From the NCBI GenBank assembly GCA_022592435.1, contig JABYQS010000262.1, positions 1 through 40,386 on the forward strand: 40,386 nt of DNA, read 5' to 3'. Shown piece after piece: positions 9,340-20,434 of the stretch; positions within the stretch are counted from its first letter, which is position 1, and every line of letters starts with the position of its first letter. The DNA is from Cerioporus squamosus (Eukaryota > Basidiomycota > Agaricomycetes > Polyporales > Polyporaceae). The position numbers were made by a program, and so were the translations under genes. The notes below the pieces were generated by a model. That model ran no database searches, was not told the origin of the DNA, and worked only from the letters and a program-made list of their open reading frames with translations.

Positions 9340-10409
9340 CTGGGTTGGTAATTAGGGCTGCTGCCCGAGAGATTTAGAACCGCGGCTGGAACAGAAGAAG
9401 CGCCTGGCTCCGTGCTCACTTCGCACGACGCGTCACGCTTCAGACGCAAGTCGCGGCGCAAGAGTCACAGGACACGCACCTTTGCTCAAGCGTACTAACC
9501 GTTCTCTGCTATAGACGGCTGCGCACTCGCGTTGTGCAGCACTCCGACATTCTCTTGACTTGCACTCGCGACTGACGGCCGCTGGCAACCATCTTAGACC
9601 TCTCGAAGTCCCTACGCGCCAAGTCTCTGCACGAGCTACGTTATGAAGGCCGCTGCCGGGATCGGGGCAGAGTCAATAGGGCGGCGGCGAGCAGCTTGGG
9701 GGGGGGGGCATTGCCTGGTGCGAGCTAGCCAGAGAGAGGGAGCTGGGAGATGGCGAGGACAGCGGTGGGCAATGAGGAGGATGAGGGCGGCATCGTCGTC
9801 GGGCTGGGCGAGGTGGGTGAAGGCGGGAGAGGTGCCAGCCTGCCAGGCGCGAGGACACGGACAGGATCAGACTCCGATAAGCAAGCTGGTAAGCGGAGTT
9901 ACAATAGCTATAGCCTCTAATGAATGGACCGCCACCGATCGCGAGCGCGTCTAGATGGTCTCTCTTGCCCGCGGCCGCTGTTGGTATCCTCCGCTGCAAC
10001 GACGTCGCCGCCGCGGCGCTGTGTGTCCGCCTGCACCACCCACGGTAAAGTCCTCATGAACGCGTTTCCTGGAAAGCACTTCGATCGCTCATGCACCGAC
10101 CGGCTCCTAGACATATCACACGCTGCAGGTTGTCGATGACAGCCATGCCGCGATACCACAGTACTGGTCTGGTCCTGACATAGTCTGTCAGCTGTCATCT
10201 TGGGTCATCCCCTTGTTTCTGCAGCACCTGATTCAATCCGTTGTCGACAGGCCGAGTCCGCAAGGTCAGGAAGATACGTCCAATCATGACGCTCAATCCC
10301 CGACCTCATAAACTTCATCGATATACAGCACACCACGAAGGCCCCCTCCCGCACCCCTCCGTCCAGCACAACCCTTAGTCCCTCCTCGTCGCGCTTCCTT
10401 CTTGCGGCG
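9340..10409. other. interval without resolved gene
   Basis: About 1 kb. It contains a G-rich run (about 9695-9710) and a Pro/Ser/Arg-rich open frame on (-), plus an ATG-initiated 93-codon frame on (-) 10198-9917 without recognisable features. None is supported well enough to call. Confidence 0.35.
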
Positions 10410-11334
10410 ATGTCCAGTGCCCCTGACGATGCGGACTGTCGTGGTTCCCTTGACCTACCTCAGGGCATTTTTTATCGTGCCGGCTCGAGCGCCGTACTTT
10501 ATCACCACGTCGACAAGACGGTATGTCTGCTATGTTCCGCTATATGCCCTTTCGCTTATTTTTGCCGCACCTTCCATCGGCCAGTGCACTCGCACCCCCC
10601 CTCCGCCGGATTCAAGCCGGGCTTTCCATCCTCCAGATGATGTTGTCGAGCTCCTCAACGTCCTCAGCTACGAGTTCTCTTCCGCCGATGAATTCCTCCT
10701 GTCAGTGGCTGAATGCGACCGAACCAACGGTACTGTCGTCACGATCAAGGTCCCGATAGGACGCGACATGGACTCCTCGGACGCCATTTCCCCCGACTCG
10801 AGCGATGCGAACACTCGCCATACTCCGTCCACTATCTTCGAAGCGGTCTCGTTCTCTTTCAGCTCACATGACGCTCGCTTCCTGATCGCCCAATTACTCG
10901 TCGACGTGATGAAGCGAAGTGGTCAGTGCGGCTCTGCTCCGGCGATGCCAGCCAACGTCGACGATGACTCTGCCACGTCCTGGACAGAGAGTTCGGTTGA
11001 GCCGTCGATCGATGAGGAGGAAGCAGCCATGCTGAAGATAGGCTTCGTCATCTCTGAGGCCGAGGCCGAAGGCGATGGCGATGGCGATGGCGAAGGCGAA
11101 GGCGATGGTGATGGTGATCGCGATGGCGAAGGGGATGGCGAGGGCGAGGGAAAACGTCGCGGTACCTCTCCCTCTGCTGGAGCTCTCTTCTCTGCGATAT
11201 CGGAGGGTAGCTCGGAAGAGCCGTCGTCCGACAAAGCTGACGGGCGAAGGCTGGCGCAAGGCTTTGTCGTCGGCGATGATCACGCTGTAGAAGAGCAGTC
11301 TAGGATGCGGAAACGTCGCAGGACACATCGGTGA
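10410..11334 (+). CDS. acidic hypothetical protein with Asp/Glu-Gly repeat
   Basis: Exons 10410-10520 and 10585-11334, joined over a 64-nt intron starting GTATGT (phase 0), give 286 residues. The N-terminal half has a compact region (DDVVELLNVLSYEFSSADEF, TVVTIKVPIGRDMDSS, ARFLIAQLLVDVMKRSG). Residues about 195-225 are a low-complexity block of alternating Gly with Asp or Glu, encoded by GGCGAT/GGCGAA hexamers at 11065-11150. The C terminus is basic (RMRKRRRTHR), a plausible nuclear localisation signal. I do not recognise the family. An acidic block plus terminal basic cluster suits a nuclear or chromatin-associated protein, but this is inference. An alternative start at 10402 without the intron is open too, but its first 60 residues have poorer codon use. 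Confidence 0.6.
11065..11152. repeat. low-complexity GGCGAT/GGCGAA hexamer array
   Basis: Short imperfect hexamer repeats (GGCGAT, GGCGAA, GGTGAT, GGGGAT, GGGCGAG) within the acidic protein gene, encoding alternating Gly and Asp/Glu. Confidence 0.85.
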
Positions 11335-11381
11335 ACCAGTATGTATCACTTCGTGGTCAATAGCCTCCTTGAGCCACGAGA

Positions 11382-12998
11382 TTATGTATCATACTGTACG
11401 AATGCACTTATAACATCGCGCGAGCTGAGATACGTGCAGACGTCAGCATATGTCTGAGTTGTCGTCGGTATATTGTCTTCTATGACGTGATGAACCCGGT
11501 TTTTCGACCAAGCCTCGTCTTTGCAAGTCGGACATCGACCAGGTAAGGGACGGCGAAGTCTGAGATCTGAGGTCCGAGCTCCGCTCATGATGACTGCGTC
11601 CAGATCCACAATTTGAGGACTTCTCATACCTAAGGCAGTGGGGTAGCCGATGCAGACAGGGCACCGTTCGGGTGCTTGAGGCGCAGAGGTTCTTGGGATC
11701 CCTGTATGCGAGACGACTTGACGAGATAGATTGGGAGAGCTCTTATTCAATCGGCACAATATAGTAGTCTATGGATAGTGAGGCTGGGCCCTAGTATTAG
11801 TAAAGCTGCAGCGATGAGCGATGGGGACACTCGTTGCGACTTTGAGTGTTCTTGCATGAGGAGGCCTGAGATTTCGGTTTTCCTGACTGCGCCTTGAGAT
11901 GGAGACGGACGCTGCTGGATGTCACATTGCATCAGCATGCGATGCGACCGGGTTAATATTGCAGGGCATACCGTCTGAGAGTACATTGTGCATTCTGAGA
12001 ACGCCGCTTGCGGGCGAGGCGCGGACTCTTATATATAAACTGTCAGAGGAAACGAGCGTCAGTATGACCAAACCAACCTGGCGTACCTTCTGGGCAGAAC
12101 TGGTGCCTGCGGTGCCAGGACGTCCTTGGTAGTCACTGAGCCCGACCTTTGCTGCCCAGCGTTTTGGATCGTGCATCGTGAGACCTAGGTCGACCTCAAT
12201 CTTTCTAGGAAGGGTACGAACGTCAAGGTGGATCGTATGTGTCACATTCAGCTCTTCTGTGGGAGTTGTCGCGAGCTTGGGCACGCGTCGACGTGTCAAG
12301 TTCATAGCCGATACGGACGAGGAGGATGCGTTGTAGGGTCATTCTTCGCGTATGCTGCAAATCCGAGACCGAAGACGACATAGTGAGTCGAAGTCGCGGG
12401 ATAAAGACAGAGTGAATGCTCACCACTGGCATAGGACAAGTCCCTGCCCAGTCAAGGCGGCAGCGGCTGGGAGCAAGTAGCCATGGGACGTCGACGGGTG
12501 GATGTTACGGGACGTGGTGGATGGGTAAGAGGGAAGTCCGTCGGAATCCGGCCTTCGCGTCGTATGTGACAATCTGATGGAAGAGGTCAGCTTTGTACAG
12601 CTCTCGGGGTACATTAGGGTACACTGCCCACAGTCAGTCGGCGTCAGCGGGCACTCACCGAAGAGGAAGTCGGGTCTGGACGGTCTGCCGGTCGAGTAGC
12701 GACGAGTCGGTGATCACATCTGCGCGGGCGGTGAGTTGCAGCTTTGCTCATATCCGCACGATGTCTAACGTACCGATAACATGCTGTTGCGCATGCACAT
12801 TCCTACTTACATGCTGACGGAATGATTGCGGAGTTGGAGGCCAAAGGAACGCCTGGTTGCAGCCCGTGTCCGGCTTGTGTCTGGGCGGCAGGTTCACAGC
12901 GACGAACCCCGGACGTGGGCGAAATAAGGGCTGACTACCCTCGCACCCGTTTCCCCTGGTACTTGAAGAGCCAACACAAAAGAGACAGACATGCTGAG
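11382..12998 (-). CDS. multi-exon hypothetical protein with two C-terminal CPxC motifs (5' end unresolved)
   Basis: Eleven exons splice with consistent phases: 12998-12939, 12880-12811, 12741-12659, 12573-12509, 12443-12424, 12354-12315, 12256-12087, 12039-11972, 11914-11841, 11790-11758 and 11701-11382. Introns run 47-85 nt (most 47-65), with good branch points in several (CTTGACTG, CTAAT). About 334 codons are covered; one or more 5' exons are missing and no start was fixed. Visible pieces are CNQAFLWPPTPQSFRQH, LTARADVITDSSLLDRQTVQ, QELNVTHTIHLDVRTLPRKI, the basic stretch KSPRLARKRRSQNAQC and a final exon with RCPVC and RCPTCK about 45 residues apart. Two Cys pairs could bind zinc, but the His/Cys centre of a RING is absent. 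Function unknown. A TATATATAAG stretch at 12037-12028 lies within exon 12039-11972 and is probably coding. Confidence 0.5.
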
Positions 12999-14031
12999 CT
13001 AAGAAGAGGGTACAACCCCGAGCTACTGAGTCATACTCACAAGGTCCTCCCCGGAACCCCAAGATACGCCGTTAGGCGAACAGCCCAACCTTACTCTTCA
13101 TGGGGATGCTCGCTTCCTTCTTCCAGCGAGTTGTGCGTACTATCACTCCATGGCGGCCGGCTCGCCGAGATCGAGAGACCCGAGCTTTATGCCGCCGAGT
13201 ACCAAAGATTTCGCATCCCGGCTGCGATACGGCGGAATCGCTATGTCAGGGCACCTGCTAGGCGCCGTCCGGTTGGTAGAACAAATGCAAGAGCCACAGT
13301 GTGTCGAGGAAGTTGGATCGGAGGACGGGACAGGAAACGTGCGCGGTAGAGGTGGAGGATATGTCACCCAGTGGCATCATCGGGAGATCGCAATCTCGCA
13401 TTCTGCTTCCAGTCGCTACGGCTTGAGCGAGAATGTCTAGACAAGAGTGCGATAGCCAAAGCGCTTTCAAGCGCATAGGCTAGAAGCGGGAATGGGGTGG
13501 ATAGCGTCTCGCGAAGGGTGCAGGAGTGCAGGCGTAGATGCAGTTGCACACGTCCAGCAAATCGGAACACACCTGCAGACGCGTCATCTACGTCAAAATC
13601 GCTCGCACAGGAGAAAATAGAATTATTAAACGCTTACCAGCCCGACATTCGCCCTTTGTACGACGAGTCACACCAGTAGCGCAGCTTGGAACTCCCTCCC
13701 TCCGCCCGACTTCAACTACCTCAGGACCGGCGGGTTGACCTGCATCTGCGACGGCACCGGGTCGAACTACCAGTGCCTCTTGGCTCGCCCCCCTCTCCAC
13801 GCTGATTTCGCATCTGCCTTGTTCAGAGCCCAGCTGTGGCAGCAGCGGACACAGTGGGAGAGGTTCGCCCTAGCCGACAGAGACCGGTCGTTCGTTCCAC
13901 CAAGCACATAGGGAGCGGCTTCTCCTGCTCTCTCTCAAGCTCCTCTGAACGGAGTCGAGATCGACTGTGTGTCGCAGGTGCAGGTGCAGGTCCAGGATGT
14001 CGCAACGGCAGACGTAGCGACCTATTGCTGC
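12999..14031. other. unresolved region, coding potential on both strands
   Basis: About 1 kb that probably holds the 5' exons of the gene ending at 11382 and perhaps another gene. On (+), 13643-13910 reads as a good-looking exon (pieces NYLRTGGLTCICDGTGS, ALFRAQLWQQRTQWERFALA). On (-), a perfect donor GTAAGC at about 13635 with an acceptor 50 nt later links two other open pieces. Both cannot be right and I could not choose. Confidence 0.4.
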
Positions 14032-15092
14032 TCCTGCTCTTGCTCAGGGTCGTCATCACCATTCAGAAGGGCAGTACGCGCCTCTACGTCGGCGAGGTCG
14101 TGATGCAGCTTGCCTTCATAGGCTGCAACGCATGGTCAACCAACGGGAGTCTAGGCGAACGATAAGCACAACCCGTACCAGCGATGAACAGCGACATGGT
14201 TCCGTCCGTATTCGCGCTCGTTCTGGCAAACGCAGGAGATCTCGGCACGACCCCCGCGTAGTCCCATTGTGAGGGATGTACCTGTAGGACGGTATCAGAC
14301 CATCGTCGCGTGACCACGACGGGTGAACACTTCACCTTCAATGGGCGAGCGCACTTGGGAGTGACACTGATGGTGTGTTGAATCTCGACAGTCGGAGATC
14401 GACCTCGGTGTCGCACTCCTCGAGAGACGTACTCGTGCGCAGCCTGCAAAGGCCAAAGGATCCCAACCGTTAGTAAGTCTAGGCAGACAAAAAGGGTCAA
14501 TTGATCAGACGAGCCAAAGCCAGACGACCCACGGGCAGTTACGCCCACGTGGCAACGACCTCGGAACAAGTGGGCAGTGACAGACGGAGGCCAATCGGGC
14601 CAATCGAGGAATTCATGACGATATGGCCCTCTACAGCACAACGTCAGGACGGAAGAAAGGGGGAGACCGAGGCGAGTCAATTCAGGACAAATTCTACGCG
14701 ATGAAGAGTACACATACCGGTACATGGGACTGTTACCTCCGCTTCGAGGCAGACAGGGTAGCGAGACACGGGGTGCAGTCGTGCGCGAAGTGTAGCCCGC
14801 GCCATTGCGCACGCCAGAGCTCCAGGAGGATGACTGCTTCGCAGTCAGGGCCTCCAACGCAGACGGAGGGAAAGCAGTGCGCTAAGTGTAGCCTGCGCCA
14901 TCGCGCACGCCAGAACTCCCGGAGGATGGCCGCTTGACTGCCAAAGCTCCCAACGCAAAGCGCAATCCAGCATTGGGCACGCCGCACCCGATATGAGCTG
15001 GAGAGGCTGAGAGCGTGTTAGCGCCACCCGCTCAAGAATGGAGAACGAGGGCACTTACGCGAGTAACGGCTCACTCGGGATGCGCGACCCAT
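14032..15092 (-). CDS. hypothetical protein containing a 96-bp tandem duplication
   Basis: Exon 1 begins at ATG 15092 (MGRASRVSRYS) and ends at a GTAAGT donor followed by a 55-nt intron with a GCTAAC branch site. Later exons include an EGHIVMNSS/IGPIGLRLSLPTCSEVV segment (about 14650-14550), an exon after a clear ACTAAC branch site near 14460, and a last exon (about 14122-14032) reading YEGKLHHDLADVEARTALL and ending EQEQEQ. The second exon spans a 96-bp tandem duplication (14778-14973). In the frame set by exon 1, the first copy contains TAG where the second has TCG, so the gene may be broken. Another frame is open through both copies but does not match exon 1 in phase. Exon boundaries in the middle are uncertain. 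Function unknown. Confidence 0.35.
14778..14973. repeat. tandem duplication, period 96 bp, two copies
   Basis: The segment containing TGCGCGAAGTGTAGCC at 14782 recurs 96 bases later as TGCGCTAAGTGTAGCC at 14878, and the similarity continues through GCGCACGCCAGA...TCC and CAACGCA. The copies have diverged by roughly one base in eight. The period of 32 codons keeps any reading frame. Confidence 0.85.
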
Positions 15093-15396
15093 GCAACCAG
15101 CTAGCTCATCGTCCGACTACGCTACTACGCCCTCCTCCCGGAGCCATCGTCGTAGCCAACCGCAGGAGAGCTGGACGGCCAGGAAAGTAACCAGAGCAAA
15201 GGAGATAGATGTAGAGCAATGCTGTCAAGGACTAGTCGCCTCTGAGTTTGAGGACATTCATGATCATGATGATGGAACTGAATTGGACGACGACGAGGCG
15301 GACCATCACGAACGCCGGAGGAGGGAGAGGACGCTGAGCGCCTACGGACTTCATGATGATGGCCATGATCATGATCAAACACATGATCATAATTAG
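15091..15396 (+). CDS. small His/Asp-rich protein
   Basis: A single open frame of 101 codons from ATG 15091. The first 60 residues are Ser/Arg/Gln-rich; the rest is dominated by His, Asp and Glu (DIHDHDDGTELDDDEADHHE, then a basic RRRRE, and a tail of HDDGHDHDQTHDHN). Such tails bind divalent metals (Ni, Zn, Cu) in several protein families; no such function is shown here. The start codon overlaps, on the opposite strand, the proposed ATG of the gene at 14032-15092 within the palindrome CATG, so one of the two starts may be wrong. Introns cannot be excluded. Not recognised. Confidence 0.4.
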   Translation: MQPASSSSDYATTPSSRSHRRSQPQESWTARKVTRAKEIDVEQCCQGLVASEFEDIHDHDDGTELDDDEADHHERRRRERTLSAYGLHDDGHDHDQTHDHN

Positions 15397-15887
15397 TTGC
15401 AGGCGGCTTCAAGTAAGTAATTAGAACTTCGAAGTTCCAGTCTTTACAATTGTACCCATCTCAGTCCGGACCCTCTTCGCCGTCACAGTACGGTGTGCCG
15501 AGGCATCGACGCTGGACCGCAGACTTTAGCTTGGACCATCGAGCTTTTGTACCCAAGCTTCTTGGTGCGTAGCCTACCCGGCCACCCGTACCTTGCACTC
15601 GCATTCGCTCACGAATACCATAACCATCTATGCAGGTTATGTCAACCCTACTGAGCTCCGTTTACGACCGCTTCAATTCACAGTGATCAGTCACTACACA
15701 CGGTCAATGAGAAACGCGTGCGTATCACTACTGCTGTATGCGTCCTTTCAACTCTCTATCTTGATAATGCATCTGTGCGCCTCCTATCCCTACTTTGTCG
15801 CTTCTGTTCCCATGCTCGCCACCCCGAGACACAATCCCAGACGACTGATGTCGCGAGATATTCGGCGAGTTGCACGTTTCACATCTG
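15397..15887. other. interval downstream of the transposase
   Basis: About 490 bases without a supported gene. CACTACACACGG occurs near 15692, which would fit one end of a CACTA-type element, but no matching inverted copy was found beyond the 5' end of the transposase gene, so no terminal repeat is called. Confidence 0.3.
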
Positions 15888-18800
15888 TTAATGGTCATAG
15901 TCACCGAACTGCTTGCCATCTGCCTGCGATGTGCGCACCTGATCCAAAGGTAGTGCAACTATGCAGGGCCTGCTCAGTAGTCCTCCGTCATCATATGGGC
16001 AAGTGACGAAATGTGCAGTCACATCTCTCATAGGGACGACTTCCACGTTCCTGCTCAGTGACTCGTACACCAGGCTGGCACGCAGGCCCGCGTACCGTCG
16101 ATACGGGTCATGTTTCGAGTCGTCCTCCGACAATGACGAGTATTGTCTCATTACAGCAAAAACCTGATGGTGGAATTCGCCGTCGATGCATCGTCTCTTG
16201 TGGACGAAGAGCTTCTCTATCCTACCGAGCACGAGCCTGTTCGTCTTAGGAGGTGCTCGGTAAATGACGTGACTGTCCGCCTCGCAGTGAACGGCTGTCG
16301 AGAACCGTTTGCCTCGATGCTGGACATAAGAAAGTGGCTCCGCCATGGCATTCAGGACGATGCGGTCTTGTGGCGAATCATCGTACGTAGAGCAATACAC
16401 CGACGAGTGATGCAGAGACTTGTCTGCTCTGATGCATTCTAAGAGCGTCCTATAAAGCGCTGCCGGGAGTTGAGAGACTTTTCGCTCGTCGGCCTCACGT
16501 CTGGGTTCCGAATCGTCGGCATACATTGTCGCGGCATCGTCTGAGACTAGGTCCTCGCCAGTGAAAGCGTCGTCCAGCAGTGTTGCGAATTGTTCCAGTA
16601 TAGGCGGCAATGTTCCCGCCGAGAGCATACACTTCAGGTTGTTGGTCGTACAGAACGCTTCGAAGAACGTGCTCTCCGTTTCACCTGGCCGCGTTCATTA
16701 TCAGCCTGATCTTTGGCTAACACATAGTTTATACGTACTGCTGCGATAGTTGATTTTTGCCTGTCGTAACAGGCGGATGTATCGTTCGAACGGGAAGGCC
16801 CAATAGCTCTGGGTTGGACCAAATCTGTACAGTACTTCTCCCAAGTGGAGAGCAAGGTGCTGGTTGGGAACTAGCTCCTGCTCCGGAAAAAGATCCCGCA
16901 ACCCATGAACGTATTTTAATATGTGATAATCATACGTTTGTATCCTGATTGCTGACATTCTCCGCGCGGTCCCGTAGCGGACGGCAATGACCATGTGGAG
17001 GAAGTTATCCAGCATCTTGCGCCTGCGGTCGCTCTCAGGGAGATGGGCCCACATTCGGACGAGGGTGACTGGCAAATGGATAGTGCATAGTGTGCGCCAT
17101 TGGTCTGCACTCAGAGTGCCTGCAGCAGCGCTCCCCACGTTCACGGGTGCCCGACCCACTGAGGTTGGTAGTGCGGTCAGAGCCATGTCCCGGTGGACCT
17201 CCTGAAGGATCCTCTTATCAAGAATTGTCTCCTTTCTCGTAGGACGAGTCGTTCTATGTTCGAGAGCCATAGGTCTCGATGCCGCTTCCACTGCTCTGTC
17301 GCGCTGCATATGGTGGTTAGCAGGATAGTCCGCGTGGGTCAGAGTCAGGACTAACTCCGGCCGCGAATAACTCCTCCGCCATCTGTAACTTGGTTCGTTT
17401 CCCTGGATCACCCAATGAAGCGGCTTCGTAGAGAGCTCTCATCGTCGGAAGGTTGAGGTGCGCCTTGAGACTCTCCGCAGTGTCTCGCTTTTGCAGCTCT
17501 TGAATCGCTCTGACTAAGTCCTCAGCTGATACCTCTGCTTCCTCAGAGGGAGACGTCCCATCGTCCACTGCGATGTTCATCCCGAAGACTTTCCGACAGT
17601 GTCTTTGGAACAAACCGAGGAACAGATTGTGCATTGTGTCCAGGACCACGAACCGAGTCGGTCTCCAGTATGGGAGCTCCAGGAGTACGGTGTAACGTAT
17701 CCCGCTGGCCTTGAACAATCGCTCTCGCTCTTTGGCACTGGACGCGGCTAACCATCGTCTCGCCAGTCTGCGGAAGTCTTCGCAATCTCGTCTGGGCCAC
17801 TTCGTGGGGTCAATCTCATTAATGTCGCGCTTCTTCAGTTGGCAGAATGAACAGAAGTATGTCGCGCTATGTGACGCTTGCCCTGTCGTCTTGCGCACTG
17901 CCCCCAGGTCAGAAACTACTGGGACCAGTGCTGCTCGAGCCATCCGTCCCTTCGGGTATAGCGCGGTACGTGAGTACGAAACACCGTCGTTCCAAAGTTC
18001 CAACAACTCTGGGACCAATGGTGCAACGTAGTGGTTGACCTCTTGAATCGATGGCCCCTTTGGACCAGGTAGGATGCCCGCTAGGTAAATATTTTCGCGC
18101 TTATATCGCACTTCCGGCGGCAGATTCAGGCATGCCATGAACAGGACTCCGGATGAGATGGAAGCGCCTGCTCTGCGGTTACCTCGGGGATTGAACCAGT
18201 CTATGAATAGGCTGAAGAGCAGGCGGGCTTCGGTACCGTTTCTCCGCAAGAACGGCTGATCTTCCTTGTCCAGGAAGCTTGCCACCTCCGGTGATTGCAG
18301 GATGTCATCGACGTGCGGCTGAGAGGGATCCCAGGAAGCCAGTTTGAGGGACCGGTCAATTAATTGCTCAAAGTCCGACCGAGCCAGCATGCGTGCCAGC
18401 CAGGAAATGACCGGCTGATATTTGTACGCCCGGATGGGTCGGAACGAGGCATCCTCGATGTTCATCGGGTCTGATTGCTCCTCCGTCGAAAATGGGTGCC
18501 CTTGACCGCGTCTCCGGGAGGCGTCCTTCTTGCATCGTCTGAGAAGTCTGGCCCCGCACGCTGCACCCTCCGATGTAGCTTTGTAGACGCAGTGCATAGG
18601 ATAAGCAGCCCGTGACAGGTCATCGTCCGCCGATGTATCCATACCGGTAGTTCTATCATACAGATAGGGTAGTGGGTCGGCGCCGTCAGGATGGTCGTTA
18701 TAGTGCGGGCCCTCACTTGGTGAGACATCGCTAAGGCGGTCAGAGTGTGCACTGTCTAGACCTCGAGGGGGGTAGAGTGCAAAGCACTCGGGGCAACACG

Positions 18801-19710
18801 CGTACGTTACAGCCTCAGGGAATATGTTGAACATCTGCAGCGAAGTCGAGAGGTCTGCAGGAATGTTCTCCATTGCGGTTTGAAGACATGTAGTTTGTGT
18901 CCCATGAGAATAGGCTCCCATGAGAGCTTTGAGCACTTTCAGCGTGAATCGACACGCGGGCAAGGTCACATGATAGACGAGATGGAGTGCGACCACAAGA
19001 AACGCGCAGATTGTGGCGACTGCGCGTCCGCCAGTAGCCTGCGTGAAGAGATGATCTGGACTCAGAAACAAACTGGTCAGCCTGAATTGCCATGATATGT
19101 GCTACCGGGCCTTGCCTGTGATGTATTGTCTTCGACCTAGTCGATGGGGATCCGGGGCTTGCCGTTGTTGTCGTACCCATTCGGACATCCGCCAAGTCTC
19201 CATCTCGGCCAACATGGTGAGAAGACGCTCATGCAGGGGAGCGTACTCTTCGTACGGTAGTTGTTCCTGCAACAAGTCTCGTGTTTTCAAAAGGAAGGAG
19301 ACGTGTAGCAAGACATTGGCATTTGTCTGGTCCTCGCATCGCAAGCCGGCAGGCCCTTCTCTCCAAGTCTCGTCGTCTCCACAACCTGGATACATGTCGG
19401 TAGGGGTGGACGGAGGATGCTTGAACTCCAAGCGTTGCGGTCGAGCAAATTGCGTGAGGCGAGACTCGATTGCTGACTTGGAGAGCACTGATTGCCTTCT
19501 AGCATGACGCGCTTCGGAGATCCCGCTCTCATCCGGAAGCCTGGAGGATGCACGGTCGACTGGCTTCGATGGCGTATCACTGATTGTCCCGGGTACAATG
19601 GACAGTCGGGTTCGAGCTTCCTGTGCCTTTGCATGTATGGAGCGGGTAGAACGAGCTTGCAGTGCGCCTTGCGGGCCGCAAGAGTCGCAGAAGCACAAGT
19701 CAGACGCCAT
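15888..19710 (-). mobile_element. Tnp2-type (CACTA/EnSpm-like) transposase gene, apparently intact
   Basis: Four exons, 19710-19106, 19060-17356, 17303-16739 and 16684-15888, with introns of 45, 52 and 54 nt, splice in phase to 1,223 residues. The N terminus has a Cys motif (LCFCDSCG) usual for fungal Tnp2 proteins. A hydrophobic stretch (AVATICAFLVVALHLVYHV) precedes ACCPECFALYPP. The Tnp2 core follows: LFSLFIDWFNPRGN, the LNLPPEVRYKRENIYLAGIL block, HYVAPLVPELLELW, KGRMARAALVPVVSDL, FCSFC, and RFVVLDTMHNLFLGL at about residues 671-685. C-terminal blocks (LHLGEVLYRFGP, WAFPFERYIRLL) match the family tail. It would catalyse cut-and-paste transposition of its element in the nucleus. No stop or frameshift was seen. 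The chosen start is the ATG 30-37 nt below TATATATA. An alternative last intron would end it at 15902-15897. Terminal repeats and target duplications were not found. Confidence 0.88.
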
Positions 19711-19739
19711 GCTTCCAGAACTGAACAATCACGATGCGG

Positions 19740-19747
19740 TATATATA
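19740..19747 (-). promoter_or_regulatory. TATA box of the transposase gene
   Basis: TATATATA on the minus strand, 30-37 nt upstream of the transposase ATG at 19710. This supports the chosen start and implies a very short leader. Confidence 0.5.
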
Positions 19748-20434
19748 GCCTACGGGGACCGTGCATTAGTCAAAGGAGATTTCGGAAACATCGAGTGCAC
19801 TAGCGAGGAATTGCCATATGCAGGACGGTATTCGCTTTGGTAGAATGCTCGTGATATGCCAAGGATATACCCAGTAGGCCACCGACGCGTCAATCGCAAT
19901 AGCAGACCTTGGACCAGGCTGGACCTGGACGCAGTTAGACCTTTCCCGTAACGGAGTTGGCGGCGCAGAGGGTATCGGGCTCTCATATAAGGTAGCATCG
20001 CTTGGGTAGCTGGAGCTGAAATTCGGAGTTCATATCATGCCGATGCAAGGTTCGTATATCTTTGCCTCCTCATTGCTCTAAAATTAATGCTGCAAGTGCT
20101 TGGAAGCAGCCAGGTCGATTGCACGTGAGCTTCCGAAGATACCTGCGCCACAACCCTCGATTCTCATGCATGTCGCACAGCACCAGGAGGTCCGCTAGAC
20201 ATCTATCAGCCCCACCTCTACCCTTCCCCTTTGATAGCCGAGAGGCGTAGGATCCAGCTCGACATCTCACTTGCCGCTGGTGCTCGGGCTTACGCAAGAA
20301 TCTTATTACCAGTCCCGGCGGACAACGGAGCGACTAGCACTACAGCTCTAAAACTGAGCGTGTCACCATGTCGAGCATGCTCTTAGGCGCAATTTGTATA
20401 TAGCGTGAACGAGCCATTGAATTACCACCGCACA
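19748..20434. other. intergenic region upstream of the transposase
   Basis: About 690 bases, no supported gene. The 5' terminus of the transposon should lie here if the element is complete; CACTAGCG (19797) and CACTACAG (about 20339) were seen but do not pair with an inverted copy on the other side. Confidence 0.3.

Noticed and set aside
10923..11349. Ser-Pro repeat frame (SPSPSPSPSP) on (-)
   Set aside because: Shadow of the Gly-Asp/Glu hexamer array of the (+) gene at 10410-11334.
12028..12037. TATATATAAG as promoter of a separate gene starting at ATG 11993
   Set aside because: The same bases are coding in the better-supported spliced gene 11382-12998, in phase with exons on both sides.
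12302..12305. Stop/start overlap (TGA of one frame, ATG of the next) at 12302-12305
   Set aside because: Both codons fall inside a 58-nt intron of the multi-exon model that joins the flanking frames in phase.
13143..13476. Several overlapping open frames on both strands around 13.1-13.9 kb
   Set aside because: Two incompatible gene models on opposite strands look equally good; neither could be tied to a start and stop.
15690..15705. CACTA terminus of the transposon (GTCACTACACACGG)
   Set aside because: No inverted partner or target duplication was found on the other side; five bases alone occur by chance.
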